A stretch of DNA of 64,000 nt, from positions 9,257,981-9,321,980 of the forward strand of contig OZ024807.1 in NCBI GenBank assembly GCA_964017045.1. Direction: 5' to 3'. This DNA is from Omphiscola glabra (Eukaryota; Mollusca; Gastropoda; Lymnaeidae). The notes below the pieces were generated by a model that saw nothing but the letters and a program-made list of their open reading frames with translations, had not been told where the DNA came from and searched no databases. Shown here in pieces: positions 24,626 to 35,155 of the stretch (positions are counted from its first letter, which is position 1; the number at the start of each line of letters is the position of its first letter). The position numbers and the translations under genes were made by a program.

Positions 24626-24980
24626 ATAATTTATTCCACAATGCCATTGGGGTACGTCAACATGTTTGTGGAGCAGAGTCACTTGTTAATGGATCACGTC
24701 CACTTTTATCAATTCCGATCTGTTTCTAACATCAATTCAGTTGTTTCTAAATTATAATCCGGTAATCTGCGTGGGGCTAATTGAAACAGTCTCAGTGTTA
24801 TTTATGTTTCCTTGTAAAATAAAAGTATACATTCAGCTTAAATAATTTATTTCATTTCCTGGAACGTCATCCATTCCATATTTTTACACAGTCTAGGTGA
24901 CGTCAGAGACCAATGACACGAAGGCCAATACAACCCACTCTCTCATCTCTCCCCCGAAATATAAAGGGTTCCTCGAGCCG

Positions 24981-25183
24981 GTCGTATCCAATGCTACCTC
25001 TAAGGTTTGCTGGTTCGTGTGCAAAATCATAAAGTTGTGTGCAAAGTTTTACTTTGCAGAGTTCAGCGTATCTGTTCGAATATATTTTTATAAAAATTTG
25101 CTGCGCGGATTCTCAAAACTGCTGCGCGGCATCTGTGAGGTAGCTGCGCAGCCGCGCACCTTAAAGGGAACATTAGTCGTATC
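24981..25183. mobile_element. hAT-type MITE with perfect 8-base target duplication
   Basis: The element spans 24989-25175 (187 bases). The left end is CAATGCTACCTCTAAGGTTT and the right end inverts to TAATGTTCCCTTTAAGGTGC. The flanks are identical GTCGTATC copies (24981-24988 and 25176-25183). It lies in gene B's proposed first intron. Confidence 0.85.
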
Positions 25184-25705
25184 CCATTCATGCTACTCAT
25201 AGATAGTGCTAAATAAAAATTTAAAAAATGCCATAACATCATAAAACTCAATCTTGGCTTAAGAATATACCAATGTTCAAAAATGTGTGTTTAAATCTTT
25301 CAATTGTATTACAAGTAGACACCAGTCACAATACATTATTATTTATTATTATTTTTTTATTTTTTGGGGTGGGGGGGGGGGTGGGGGAGATAGTCTTAAA
25401 ACATACAAATTCTCTGATATCTATCTGCACATACGATATTTTTGTTGTGATTACAATAATTTATAAAGATTTTTTCAGATTATTTATTTACGGTAACATG
25501 GAATTAAAGTTAATCATTACAACGAAGAATCATTTTAAGTGCATGTTTATTCTTCTGATTTTTTCAACGTTATATTTCTATTTCGTGTTTTTAAAAAAAT
25601 AAAGTAACATTTTTTAAAAAGTTTTTGTGAAACAGTTTTTATAAATTTTGAAACTTAATATGTCTGATGGCCGCTGGCTAATCAAAAAGTTTTAAAGATA
25701 CTTAC

Positions 25706-25780
25706 AATTGCAACTTATAGGAAGAGAAAAGTGTGTAGAACCCTAGAGAAATAGGCCCAGTTGGCTTTAAATAGATTTTT
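25706..25780 (-). promoter_or_regulatory. Putative non-coding first exon of gene B
   Basis: On the minus strand a stretch with ATTTCTCTAGGGTTC and CACTTTTCTCTTC ends at a strong donor (gtaagtatc from 25705). The same series (ATTTCTCTAGGGCTC, TTACTTTTCTCTATC, gtaagtatc) occurs on the plus strand at 34120-34205, 0.95 kb upstream of gene C's signal-peptide exon; this copy lies 1.5 kb upstream of gene B's. Conserved position, orientation and donor support a shared 5' leader exon. A TATTTAAAG box (about 25768-25776) may be the TATA element. Confidence 0.6.
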
Positions 25781-26412
25781 TAAATCATTCATTGAAAAAA
25801 AAAATTAATATTTTTTTACAAACATTTTATTAAACGAGGCTTGGAAATCAGGAGTCGTCCAGTCTTATCGCCCAGGTCTATTAAAGGCCTACGCGCCTGC
25901 CGGGCGTAAGACGTATAGTGTGCTAAAGACATTGGACGGGATACATATAACGGTAGTGAGGCACGGAGCTCAGGCTCTGCAATCCCACGCCACACCACTC
26001 CACTCCAAGTGTTTCTGTCAAACAAAGTGATCCGGGGGGGGGGGGATGGGGGATGGTGGGGGGTTGTGTGGTTCAGTGAATTTTTCGGAGATCAGGGAAG
26101 GGCGTCTATCGGTGTAGAAACTAGACATCGGGCTTCGACATCTCATGCACATAAAAATAGATAAATTAAATTCGTTTTCGTCGTTACGCCCCGCGGAATA
26201 AATAATGGTAACTGCAAATGTCTTTTTACTGGCAAAGTTTCCATGGGCGTCACCATTTCAAAATATGATCGTTTTAGTCGTTTATTATAATGTACAAAGG
26301 CTTAACAGGGTGCTAATTTTTTTTTACACCAGATCCGGGTATTTTGTGAAACTAGCCGGTGTGTCCAAGTGTTACAAAAAAGTGGGAACGTCTCATTTTC
26401 AATAATATATTA

Positions 26413-26640
26413 CGGCCTTTAAAAAATAGGCCTATAGGCGGTCCTACACCATACCTGTCGGCCTTTAAACAATAGGCCAACAGACGGTCTTACACCATAC
26501 CGACCGGCCTTTAAAAAATAGGCCTACAGACGATCCTACACCATACCTGCCGGCCTTTAATCACAGGCCCACAGACATTCCTACACCATACCTGCCGGCC
26601 TTTAAACAATAGGCGTACAGGCGGTCCTACGCCATACCCT
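26413..26640. repeat. Minisatellite of about 47 bases, 5 copies
   Basis: Unit CGGCCTTTAAAAAATAGGCC then TACAGGCGGTCCTACACCATACCTGC, five copies. Confidence 0.9.
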
Positions 26641-26895
26641 GGGCTCTTTACTAAAGTTACTTGACAAAATATGAACTCAAGTAAAACGCGTTTATGAATT
26701 CCAATTTTTGCTATACCCCTTCCCTCTTTGATTCGTCAATGCACATTTTTTATTTCATGCCCATGAGCTTTATTTCACATTGTGATGTCCTAAGAACGTT
26801 TAAACCGAATATGTCTTACACCATACTTAAATTGTTACGATTTCATTTTCCGAAAGGAAAATATTGCGCACCAAACGCAGTTGCTTTATTTAAAA
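26636..26895. repeat. Dispersed repeat family 1, copy 3
   Basis: Contains ACTAAAGTTACTTGACAAAA, ATGCCCATGAGC..., and GCGCACCAAACGCAGTTGC in the same order as 12838-13200. Confidence 0.7.
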
Positions 26896-26900
26896 AAGAA

Positions 26901-27146
26901 CGAAGTAGCTATTCGTACACGGGTACCAGAAAAGAGAGGTTGGGTTTTAAAACTATTTAAAATATTATTGTTGGGTGTGTAAGACAAAATGAGGTATCAA
27001 ATGAAAGATAAATGAATGGACTCAATGTTTGCAAACTTACTTCTTTAGTTTAACTAAAATAAACTACCACAAATGATATCCGAATAGCATTAGTCAAAAT
27101 GGACCCGGACACGCGGCGCCGCCATTTGCACCCGGGTCCGAATAAA
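26901..27146. mobile_element. MITE family 2, second copy (right end shortened)
   Basis: Nearly the same sequence as 14765-15112 from CGAAGTAGCTATTCG through AAGACAAAATGAGGTATCAA and GTCAAAATGGACCCGGACAC. It ends abruptly after CACCCGGGTCCGAAT, so the long right arm is missing. It directly abuts the splice-donor array of gene D. Confidence 0.8.
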
Positions 27147-27154
27147 AAAAAATA

Positions 27155-27455
27155 CTTTACAATCAGAGGGTCAACCAGACAGTTCATCTGTTTATAATGT
27201 TCTTCGACTACCATCATAGGGGTGAAGCAGAGTGTTCTTCTACTTATAATTAGAGGGTCAAGTAGAGAGTTATTCTATTTATAATCAAAGGGCCAAACTG
27301 ACAATTCTTCTACTACAATCATAAGGATCAAGTAGAGAGTTCTTTTACTTACAATCAGAGGGTCAAACAGACAGTTTTTCTACTTGCAATCAGAAGGTCA
27401 AGCAGAGTGTTCTTCTACTTACAATTAGAGGGTCAAGCAGAGAGTTCCTCTTGCC
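27155..27455 (-). repeat. 35-base array carrying the splice donor of gene D's module exon
   Basis: About eight 35-base units. On the minus strand each reads like AACTCTCTGCTTGACCCTCT followed by (A/G)ATTGTAAGTAGAAG, that is, the last nine codons of the module exon plus its GTAAGT donor. Several units keep GTAAGT; others have GCAAGT, ATAAGT, GTAGT or GTAAAG. The first unit is the real exon end at 27423. The array therefore arose by tandem duplication across an exon-intron boundary. The unit length is not a multiple of three. Confidence 0.85.
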
Positions 27456-28084
27456 TAAAGTTTTAATCCAGTTATTCAAAGGGAAAGTAACCTGAAGTTA
27501 ATATTGTTTCATTAAAAGACGAATTATCTACTGTCTTTAATTTATTCGTATTAGAAATCTTTTGTTTAAAGTTATTATTTGTATGGAAATTGATAAAACT
27601 GTGTTATGTTCTTTAATATATTATAAGCAATTAAAAAATCCCTAAAAACAAAGGTTTTTCGTATAAGTCCATTATAAAATATAATACCGAGCAATATGAT
27701 TGGGGGGGGGGGGCGGGATAATAAATGTGACATAACTTGCATTTACGTAACGCACTTTAGTATAATCCCAAATTAGTGCTCACCATCTTCCCCAAGCCTC
27801 GCCACCGCACACTCGTTTCACGCCCCTGAATAATAATATTCTAATGATCAACCATCTTTTATACCACAAAGTTGTTCCACCAACTATTTCAGAAAAACAA
27901 AAGTAAATATTAGGCACAAAACACACTTGCGATATTTTTTTAAAAAAAGAATCTCATTTAGCACAGTTATAAAGGAATATTCCTTCATGTTCCCTTTGAA
28001 AAAATAGAAAGACCTGTAGCCTCAAACACCAACCTGAGCAGACGTCCCCGGCCCGACGGCTGTAAACAATGCCTTAAAGAACTT
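27423..28084 (-). pseudogene. Peptide gene D: broken paralogue of B and C
   Basis: The exon at 28084-28034 aligns codon for codon (17 codons) with the signal-peptide exons of B and C, reading xFFKALFTAVGPGTSAQ, with the same acceptor (tttcag) and a GT donor. Its first codon is AAG instead of ATG, so the normal start is lost. The second exon, 27491-27423, is an intact 23-residue module (VTFPLNNWIKTLGKRNSLLD plus PLI) with a good acceptor and donor. No terminal exon is found before gene B begins. A probable leader exon lies at 29707. Loss of start, loss of the 3' part and a donor array argue for a pseudogene. Confidence 0.8.
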
Positions 28085-28340
28085 TCCCTTTCTGAAAGAA
28101 ATTAATGGTTTCTTTAAAAAAAATAATAATAAATAATAATATTTTTTAAAAAAAAATGATCTTGTCAGTGTGAGCGTTAAATTTGTATTGTTTTGTTTGA
28201 AAAAATGTGTATAACTTAATACATTGTTTTTAAAAGAAGTAAACATTCATTGACTGGCTAAGCAGAACAGTTGAATGTAGTTTATTTATCATCGGATTAT
28301 TTCAGCTTTTATTATTTTTTGTGTATGTAATGATTATATG

Positions 28341-28482
28341 GGAGGATAACATCAAAGAGTGGACGGGACTAAAACTAGGCGTAGTGCAGAAGACCGAGAG
28401 GAATGGAGAAGGATAGTTTTCATGTCATCTGTGGCGCCCCAACGGTCCAAGGACTAAGGGACATGATGATGATGATGGTGAA
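28341..28482 (+). mobile_element. Non-LTR retrotransposon 3' tail, copy 1
   Basis: Translates as DNIKEWTGLKLG, then AEDREEWRRIVFMSSVAPQR with a small deletion, ending in GATGATGATG. Same 3' end as 29230-29420, 46575-46872 and (minus) 40936-41092. 5'-truncated. Confidence 0.85.
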
Positions 28483-28659
28483 TGATTGATTATACATTTA
28501 TGTCAAATATATGAAACTCGTTCGCTTCAATGGATATGTATCGGCTCCAGATATCTGTTATTTATTATCTTTTTTTCTGTGCACTGCGAATGTGGATGCT
28601 TTGATTTCTTGTAAAGTTAATTAGGACTATTCAAAAGCAACGCACTTATTTTGATTGAC

Positions 28660-29215
28660 GTGATGACTGCGTGTGTTTTGTGTGTTTGTGTAGGAATGTA
28701 TGTTGTATATGTGTGCCTTTGTATAGATCTGTGTGTTTGAAGAGGTGGGTGAGTGTGTTTGTACTGGTCTTTGTGTCTGAATAGGCCTGATTGTTTGCGC
28801 AGCCCGTTTATATAAAATTGAGTTTTTTGTTGTTGTCAACTCTGAGTTTTTATATGTCTGTATGCTTGTATAGGTTTGTTTGTTTGTATGTATCCGTGCT
28901 TGTAAATGCATGAGTCTTTTTATATGCCTGTGTGTTTTGATCGGTGTTTGTGTTGGTATATGGCTGTGCGCTTTTAAAGTACTTTGTTCGTATAGATCTA
29001 TGTGTTTTTGTAGGCCAGGGTGCTTGTATAAGTCTTAATTTAGTTGCATTGTTCTGTGTGTTTTAGTTGGCTGTGTGCTTGTACATGTGTGTGTTTGTAT
29101 GTGTCTGTGTTTGCATAGAGCTGGGTGTTTTATCAAAAGTGCTTGTGTTTATATAGATCTGTGCGTTTGTATGCATAATCCGCGTGTTTTGTTATACGTT
29201 TTTTTGTGTTTGTAT
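28660..29215. repeat. Degenerate GT-rich array
   Basis: Loose repeats of TATAGATCTGTGTGTTTGT-like units over about 550 bases; no coding signal. Confidence 0.8.
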
Positions 29216-29229
29216 AAGTATGCACAACT

Positions 29230-29420
29230 AGAGGAGGAAGAAGAAGAGGAAGACAGAGAAAAAGAGGGGAAGATAACATCAAAGAATGGACGGGATTACA
29301 ACTAGGCGATGCTATGCATAGGACAAGAGACCGAGAGGAATGAAGAAGAATAGTTTACATGTCATCTGTGGCGCCCCAACGGTCGAAGGACTACGGGGCC
29401 TGATGATGAAGATGATGATA
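29230..29420 (+). mobile_element. Non-LTR retrotransposon 3' tail, copy 2
   Basis: Starts GAGGAGGAAGAAGAGGAAGA, encodes DNIKEWTGLQLGDAM-like sequence with a stop (TGA for TGG), and ends in GATGATGAAGATGATGATA. 5'-truncated. Confidence 0.85.
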
Positions 29421-29706
29421 AGTATGTGTGTGTTTGTTTGTGTATGAATTTTATTTTCTTCTAAGAACACCCAATTTCAGGTTTTTTCGACCTCATGATC
29501 TGGTGCTCTGACAACATCTGTACCACTGAGCTTAAATCCTTCTGAACATTTTCATTTTCCCTACGACATGACCACACATTTTCCGCGTTGACTTTTTCTT
29601 GTAATACATTATCAATTAAGCTATGGTCTTTGTTTCGTACATATTTTTGAAGAAGAAAAAACCCTTTTTTCGAGTGAATAGCTTAAACTTTTTAAATAAT
29701 ACTTAC

Positions 29707-29745
29707 CACTATTTACTGCAGCTTACCGAGATAGAACTAAACATG
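29707..29745 (-). promoter_or_regulatory. Putative leader-exon end of gene D
   Basis: Minus strand: GCTGCAGTAAATAGTG then donor gtaagtatt. The end of gene C's leader exon reads AATAGGCTGCAGTG then gtaagtatc. The site lies 1.6 kb upstream of the dead signal-peptide exon of D. The similarity is short, so this is a weaker match than B with C. Confidence 0.4.
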
Positions 29746-29759
29746 CACACAAAAAAAAA

Positions 29760-30815
29760 CGAATAGGTCCACTCAGTCAAAATAGAAGTAGTTTAAAAAA
29801 AAAGTATAGATCTACATATCATTTCCAAAACAAATTATTAAAATATTTGTTGGGGTGTGGGGAAAAGGTTTTAATGGAGGCCCAGAGAATCCGGGAATCA
29901 CGCGTCGCCCTGTGTTATCTTACATAAGTTTTTTGTTTTGTTTTTGGGAATGCACAGCTGAGCCAGTGACGAGGTCTTTCCTTAGGACATGAATTGGAAA
30001 TGTTTTGTGAAAGGAAGCTGAACTAAGAAAACTGCTGATGAAATCGTAGGACATTTTAGTGCTCAGTGGTTCCGAAAATACGAGCAGGTTTTTCACTCAA
30101 CAACGTAATCTAACACTGCAAGAATGGCAGCTACAAAATAAAGCCAATTTAAATATATTTTTAAAAAAATATTTTAAAAAATAAACGAAAGTAAATACAC
30201 CAGCTATGTCATTAAAATAGCTGGCTTTTAAATTATTACTTCTAAGCTCTAAATTGTTTTCTGAAAATAGTCTTTAAATCTCTCACGCCCACCGACCTTA
30301 CTGTAAAAAGAGGGGTAACTCAGAAAATATCAATTGTCGGTCGAGCTGTCTCCCTTCATTTAAAGGGGTTAGTCTATTAAATCGGGATTCCGCATTTAAA
30401 ATAATTTACATTTAAAAAAAAAAAAATCCAAAGATGACACAAATTATAATGTTGTTGCACCCACGAACGCAGAGTCTGGCTCATAAGTTTATTTCATGAA
30501 AGAAAATACCCAAAATATAGGAGCCGAAGTTGTGTGCGCATCTACCAAAATTTGAAAGATTATAAGTTACGTTTAATATAAAAAAATATATATATATAGA
30601 GAGAGAGGTTCATTTTATACGTAGCGATTTCTGTTCATTAGAAATACTGACAGTGAGCCACTGAGAGATAGATTTACACATTTTCGGCGTTGTTTAATGC
30701 TAACCTCTCCCACCTCAGTCTCTCCACCACTGTTTTTTTTTTTTAAAATTGAACTCCTCTGTCTCTGAAACTGACCTTTTTCTACCACACCCAACATTAT
30801 ACATTTTATCACACT
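29760..30815. other. Intergenic DNA, no feature seen
   Basis: AT-rich sequence with homopolymers and a short TA/GA run near 30587-30608. No convincing exon, RNA gene or transposon end was found. Confidence 0.5.
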
Positions 30816-31040
30816 TAAAGTGGATCCTGAGACATCAATTTTTAATGTGGATCCTGAGACATCAATTTTTAATGTGGATGCTGAGGCATCAATTTTTAAA
30901 GTGGATACTGAGACATCAATTTTTAAAGTGGATCCTGAGACATCAATTTTTAAAGTTGATCCTGAGACATCAATTTTTAAAGTGGATCCCGAGACATCAA
31001 TGTTTAAAGTGGATCCTGAGACATCAATTTCTTAAAGTGG
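30816..31040. repeat. 27-base minisatellite, about 8 copies
   Basis: Unit GTGGATCCTGAGACATCAAT plus TTTTAAA. Open in two frames because the unit is a multiple of three; no start context, signal peptide or intron support. Confidence 0.93.
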
Positions 31041-31529
31041 CTCTTGAGATATCTAACAACATCGATGACATTTTTTCTTCTTTTTTTTTTCGTTTTTCTT
31101 TTTTAAAAGCATACAATTTAATCTAAGGATCCCTTCATATTTTTGTGAATTAAAGTTAAGTTAAAAAAAAAAAAAAGTTCTCTACGAATGAAATTTTAAA
31201 CTTTTTAAATTTAATCTTATCTTGGTCACGTGATTGTAAATGGTCATCGAGACATCGCTAGGATTTTTTTTCTTCTGTTAAACTGATAAGTACGTTTTAT
31301 AATTCATGTATTTATTGACTTTTTTGGCCTGTCACGGCAGAGTTCAAAATCTGGGTTTATCAAGAAAAGATGAGTGTTAAAATCTCTTTCAACAACGTAA
31401 TCGTACTGGCGTCATCGTCGCTTCTCTGTGAGCTTGTCAAGTAGAAATGTTTAGGTTTCTATACTGCCAGGTACTGGAAGCTTTGACCTAAGAAACATTG
31501 TAAACACTTAAAAATTATTTTGAGTGTTA

Positions 31530-31845
31530 ATGTATTGAGTAATTGGAATGGTTTACTGGCAGAAAACTAGGTGCTGAGTATTTGGAATGATTTACTGGCA
31601 GAAAACTAGGTGCTGAGTATTTGGAATGATTTACTGGCAGAAAACTAGGTGCTGAGTATTTAGAATGATTTACTGGCAGAAAACTAGGTGCCGAGTATTT
31701 AGAATGATTTACTGGCAGAAAACTAGGAGCCGAGTATTTAGAATGATTTACTGGCAGATAACTAGGTGCCGAGTATTTAGAATGATTTACTGGCAGATAA
31801 CTAGGTGCCGAGTATTTAGAATGATTTACTGGCAGAAAACTAGGC
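31530..31845. repeat. 39-base minisatellite, 8 copies
   Basis: Unit AGAATGATTTACTGGCAGAA plus AACTAGGTGCCGAGTATTT. Open frames on both strands are artefacts of the period. Confidence 0.93.
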
Positions 31846-32015
31846 ACAGACGACTGAGACCAAAACTGAGTGGGAATGACGATGTAGTGAAGGACTTACA
31901 ACAGCCTGAGGAGGAGGGGTGTCGGCGCATGGGGGCGTAAAGCCACGGATCTTCCCGAATGGAAGGATGTTGTGAAGCAGGCCCTGTGCTGGAGTGACAC
32001 TGATGATGATGGAAG
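31846..32015 (+). mobile_element. Non-LTR retrotransposon C-terminal tail
   Basis: Frame-broken translation: RRLRPKLSGNDDVVKDLQQP then ATDLPEWKDVVKQALCWSDT, closing on GATGATGATGG. This resembles the end of animal non-LTR polyproteins with a GAT tail; it differs from the family at 46575-46872. Confidence 0.55.
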
Positions 32016-32739
32016 AAAAATCATTTAACCGATTTCAAATTGAAGAAAGATGAAAAAAATATACAACATTATGTCAATAAAGATCTTTATAACTTTTATA
32101 ACTGTAAGGTGATTTTTAAAAAAAAATCCACTCTTGAAGGCATAATGCGTTCAGTTCTAGGTGTCAACCAGGACCCGGATGTAGTCAGAAAGGAAAACAC
32201 AGACTGCTAGAATGAATCCTCAAACGTAACGACTAATACTACTCCAGGCCTCTGTCTCTACCAGATGAACAATAACAGCAAAAAACGGTATCTTGGATGT
32301 ATGAAGCTTTTGGAATTTTGATTCAGGGTGTAATATGTTGGATTTTTCTCAGCAGACGTTTATTTTGTGTTGCGCTACCTTCCCCTTTCTTTCGTAAAAA
32401 ACATTCTAATGAGCTTAATTATTTAATAGTTTTGTTTCGTCTAACCTCAAGTTGATGTTTCATCTCTGAGGTGTTCATTTTTAATTGTTCGCATATTCGC
32501 ATATGTTGTACCAAAAAGATTTCAGTTGAACATGCAATGAGGACTAATTATCAGAATGACAATAAGGGGGGATCGCCAATCGCCATGGACTTACTTTTCC
32601 TCTCTTCGGTCCCTCTATTGCGTAAAATAGTCATCTTACCACCTATTGGTCTTGTGACGGATATTATTATGAATGTGTGGTCCACTGATTGAAAAAAACT
32701 GATATATTTAAAACTGTACATTTTCCGTGCACATAATAG

Positions 32740-33002
32740 AAAGCGTTTGGGACTCATTAAGACTGGCCCATTTGAGTGTTTGGGACTCATTAAGACAGGC
32801 CAATCAGAGTGTTTGGGACCTATTAAGACTGGCCCATGAGAGTGTTTGAGTAAGATTAAAAAAACATAATTTTTACAGTTGAGAAGACGTTACAAATAAA
32901 AAAAAAACGAAAAGTGTAGATCAAGATTGTGTAAATACGATTTTGTACATACGATTTTGTATATACGACTTTGTACATACAATTTTGCACATACGATTTT
33001 GA
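32740..33002. repeat. Two short arrays
   Basis: At about 32745-32850 there are three copies of a 33-base unit with GTTTGGGACTCATTAAGACT. At about 32925-33002 there are five copies of a 16-base unit with ACATACGATTTTGT. Confidence 0.85.
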
Positions 33003-33599
33003 AGGGAAAGGGTATTGTTACAAAAACTTCTTTTGGAAATGAGGTTTATGTCATGTGATGTAGGCTTATATTATTTACATGGTTAACATTTATCGTAACC
33101 CAATGTTGTAAGAAGATTGCTTTATTTACCCGATCCCGAGCTCAGAATAAAAAACTCAGTACTCTCATCGGCCTCTAGATTTGTTTTTCCTGCAGGGAAA
33201 GTCTGAGGCACTTTATTGCTGACCCGGCCATGTTCGCCTTGCCACTGTCCCGCCCGCTTCTCTGTACTGAGATTTCATATTGGTCTTCTTTTAAAATGAG
33301 ATTGCTCAGTTGCATGTTCCAACTACTTGACCGTGGTTTCTCCGTCGTGATATTTAACAAGTAAATTGACTCCAACTAAACGTGAAAGATACGGATAATT
33401 TCCGCGTTAGGTGAGGCAGAGGACATGGGCGGGGGCGCGAAAGCCATTGAGTAAAATATCCCCCTTGCGAAATTCCGAATGTGATGGTGGTGTTAGTGGT
33501 GTAGGTGTGTGTGAGAGAGACAGAGAGAGTGTGTGTGAGTATGTGTGAGTGTGGATGTGTGTGTGGATGTGTAAAACCTGAGCTCATACCGAATTAAAA

Positions 33600-34030
33600 T
33601 TCTAGATAATACAGTCATGTCTAAAGTACAACTTGTCAGCCAATGTAATTCAAAGTCTAAAGTAGACCATGTCAGACAATCTAATTCATGTCTAAAGTAC
33701 AACTTGTCAGTCAATCTAATTCATGTCTAAAGTAGACCTTGTCAGACAATCTAATTCATGTCTAAAGTACAACTTGTCAGACAATCTAATTCATGTCTAA
33801 AGTAGAGCTTGTCAGACAATCTAATTCATGTCTAAAGTAGAGCTTGTCAGACAATCTAATTCATGTCTAAAGTAGAGCTTGTCAGACAATCTAATTCATG
33901 TCTAAAGTAGAGCTTGTCAGACAATCTAATTCATGTCTAAAGTAGACCTTGTCATCCAATCTAATTCATGTCTAAAGTAGACTTTGTCAACCAATGAAAT
34001 TCATGTCTAAAGTAGAACTTGTCAGCTCTC
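33600..34030. repeat. 35-base minisatellite, about 12 copies
   Basis: Unit AATTCATGTCTAAAGTAGAG plus CTTGTCAGACAATCT. The array ends about 100 bases upstream of gene C's putative leader exon. Confidence 0.93.
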
Positions 34031-34119
34031 TAATGCCCAGATTGCGAGTGTAAAATAGAACTTGACGATAAGATAAGACAACTCGTGACTTAGGGAACTT
34101 CCAGTGAATTTTTTTGTTC

Positions 34120-34195
34120 CCAATAATTTAAAAAGCTATGTAGGGTCCATTTCTCTAGGGCTCCGTTTACTTTTCTCTATCAATAGGCTGCAGTG
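34120..34195 (+). promoter_or_regulatory. Putative non-coding first exon and promoter of gene C
   Basis: TTTAAAAAG (about 34127) is followed by CCATTTCTCTAGGGCTCC and ACTTTTCTCTATC, ending at the donor gtaagtatc from 34196. It matches the copy on the minus strand at 25780-25706, upstream of gene B. The signal-peptide exon acceptor is 0.95 kb downstream. The transcription start itself is inferred. Confidence 0.6.
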
Positions 34196-35155
34196 GTAAG
34201 TATCACTCAAGCTCTAGAATTTGCCAGCAGTAACCAGAAATCTCGTTATAATGCATATATTGTATAAAAATAAAATAGGAAACATGAACCTAAAATCTTT
34301 TAGAAGAAATTAATAGTTCCTGTAGTCGAGTATGCAATTTTCAGCAGGTAATTAATCGATTTTGATGAGTATCGGTTTTCACTGATGATCTTTGTATTAA
34401 ACTTATTTTCTTTTTTTTTTTGCCGTCGCTTATATCCCATTATAATTATGAAAAAAAAAAAAAATTCATTTTGTACAATGTTTACTCGAAGTAATCAATT
34501 TTAATTCACCTTAGCGCAAGTTCACACGATCAAATTTTCGATCTTGCATTTGATGCGATTGTTTGTATGAAGCCTCGTCACAACTTTCAAATTACTATTT
34601 GATCAATTCCCATTTTTGTCCAAAAAAATAAATAAATAAACCACGCACAAAATAGTGCGTTCATCAATAAATTTGACGCTTGCGAATAAACATAATAGTA
34701 ACATGTTTCCTTTATTAATTTGAAATCCTGCTAAAAGAAATTGGCAAGCATTTATAGGGTAGATGAAGGTAGAAATCTTCAAGGTCGCAAGCATTTGAGG
34801 GACATATTAATATTTTTTATTTGTAATTGACTATTATATATATATATTATTATATATATGTATATAAATTATACTCAATTACAAAAAAATAAAAGATGAA
34901 TATATGTCTTAATCCGGCAAAGAGTGCAGGGGCACATGGTGATGGTGTGTGTGTTTATTGTGTATGTGTGTAGTGTGTTAGTAAAGTTATATATACGCTC
35001 TATATATAATGGGATTTTTAAAAATTGTCTTCACAATCGACCTTGACAAGCAGTTGGCCGCTTGACTTTGAAACTATCAGGTGTGAATATTTGAGTAAGA
35101 ATGATCTATAAACAAAAAACAACATCAGCCACTTTTGAAATATTTCAGTTGTAGA

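Noticed and set aside
30749..31847. Repeat proteins from 27- and 39-base arrays
   Set aside because: Period is a multiple of three, which keeps frames open; no exon signals.
33600..34030. CRISPR-like array of regular repeats
   Set aside because: There are no unique spacers: the units are contiguous, and the genome is clearly eukaryotic.
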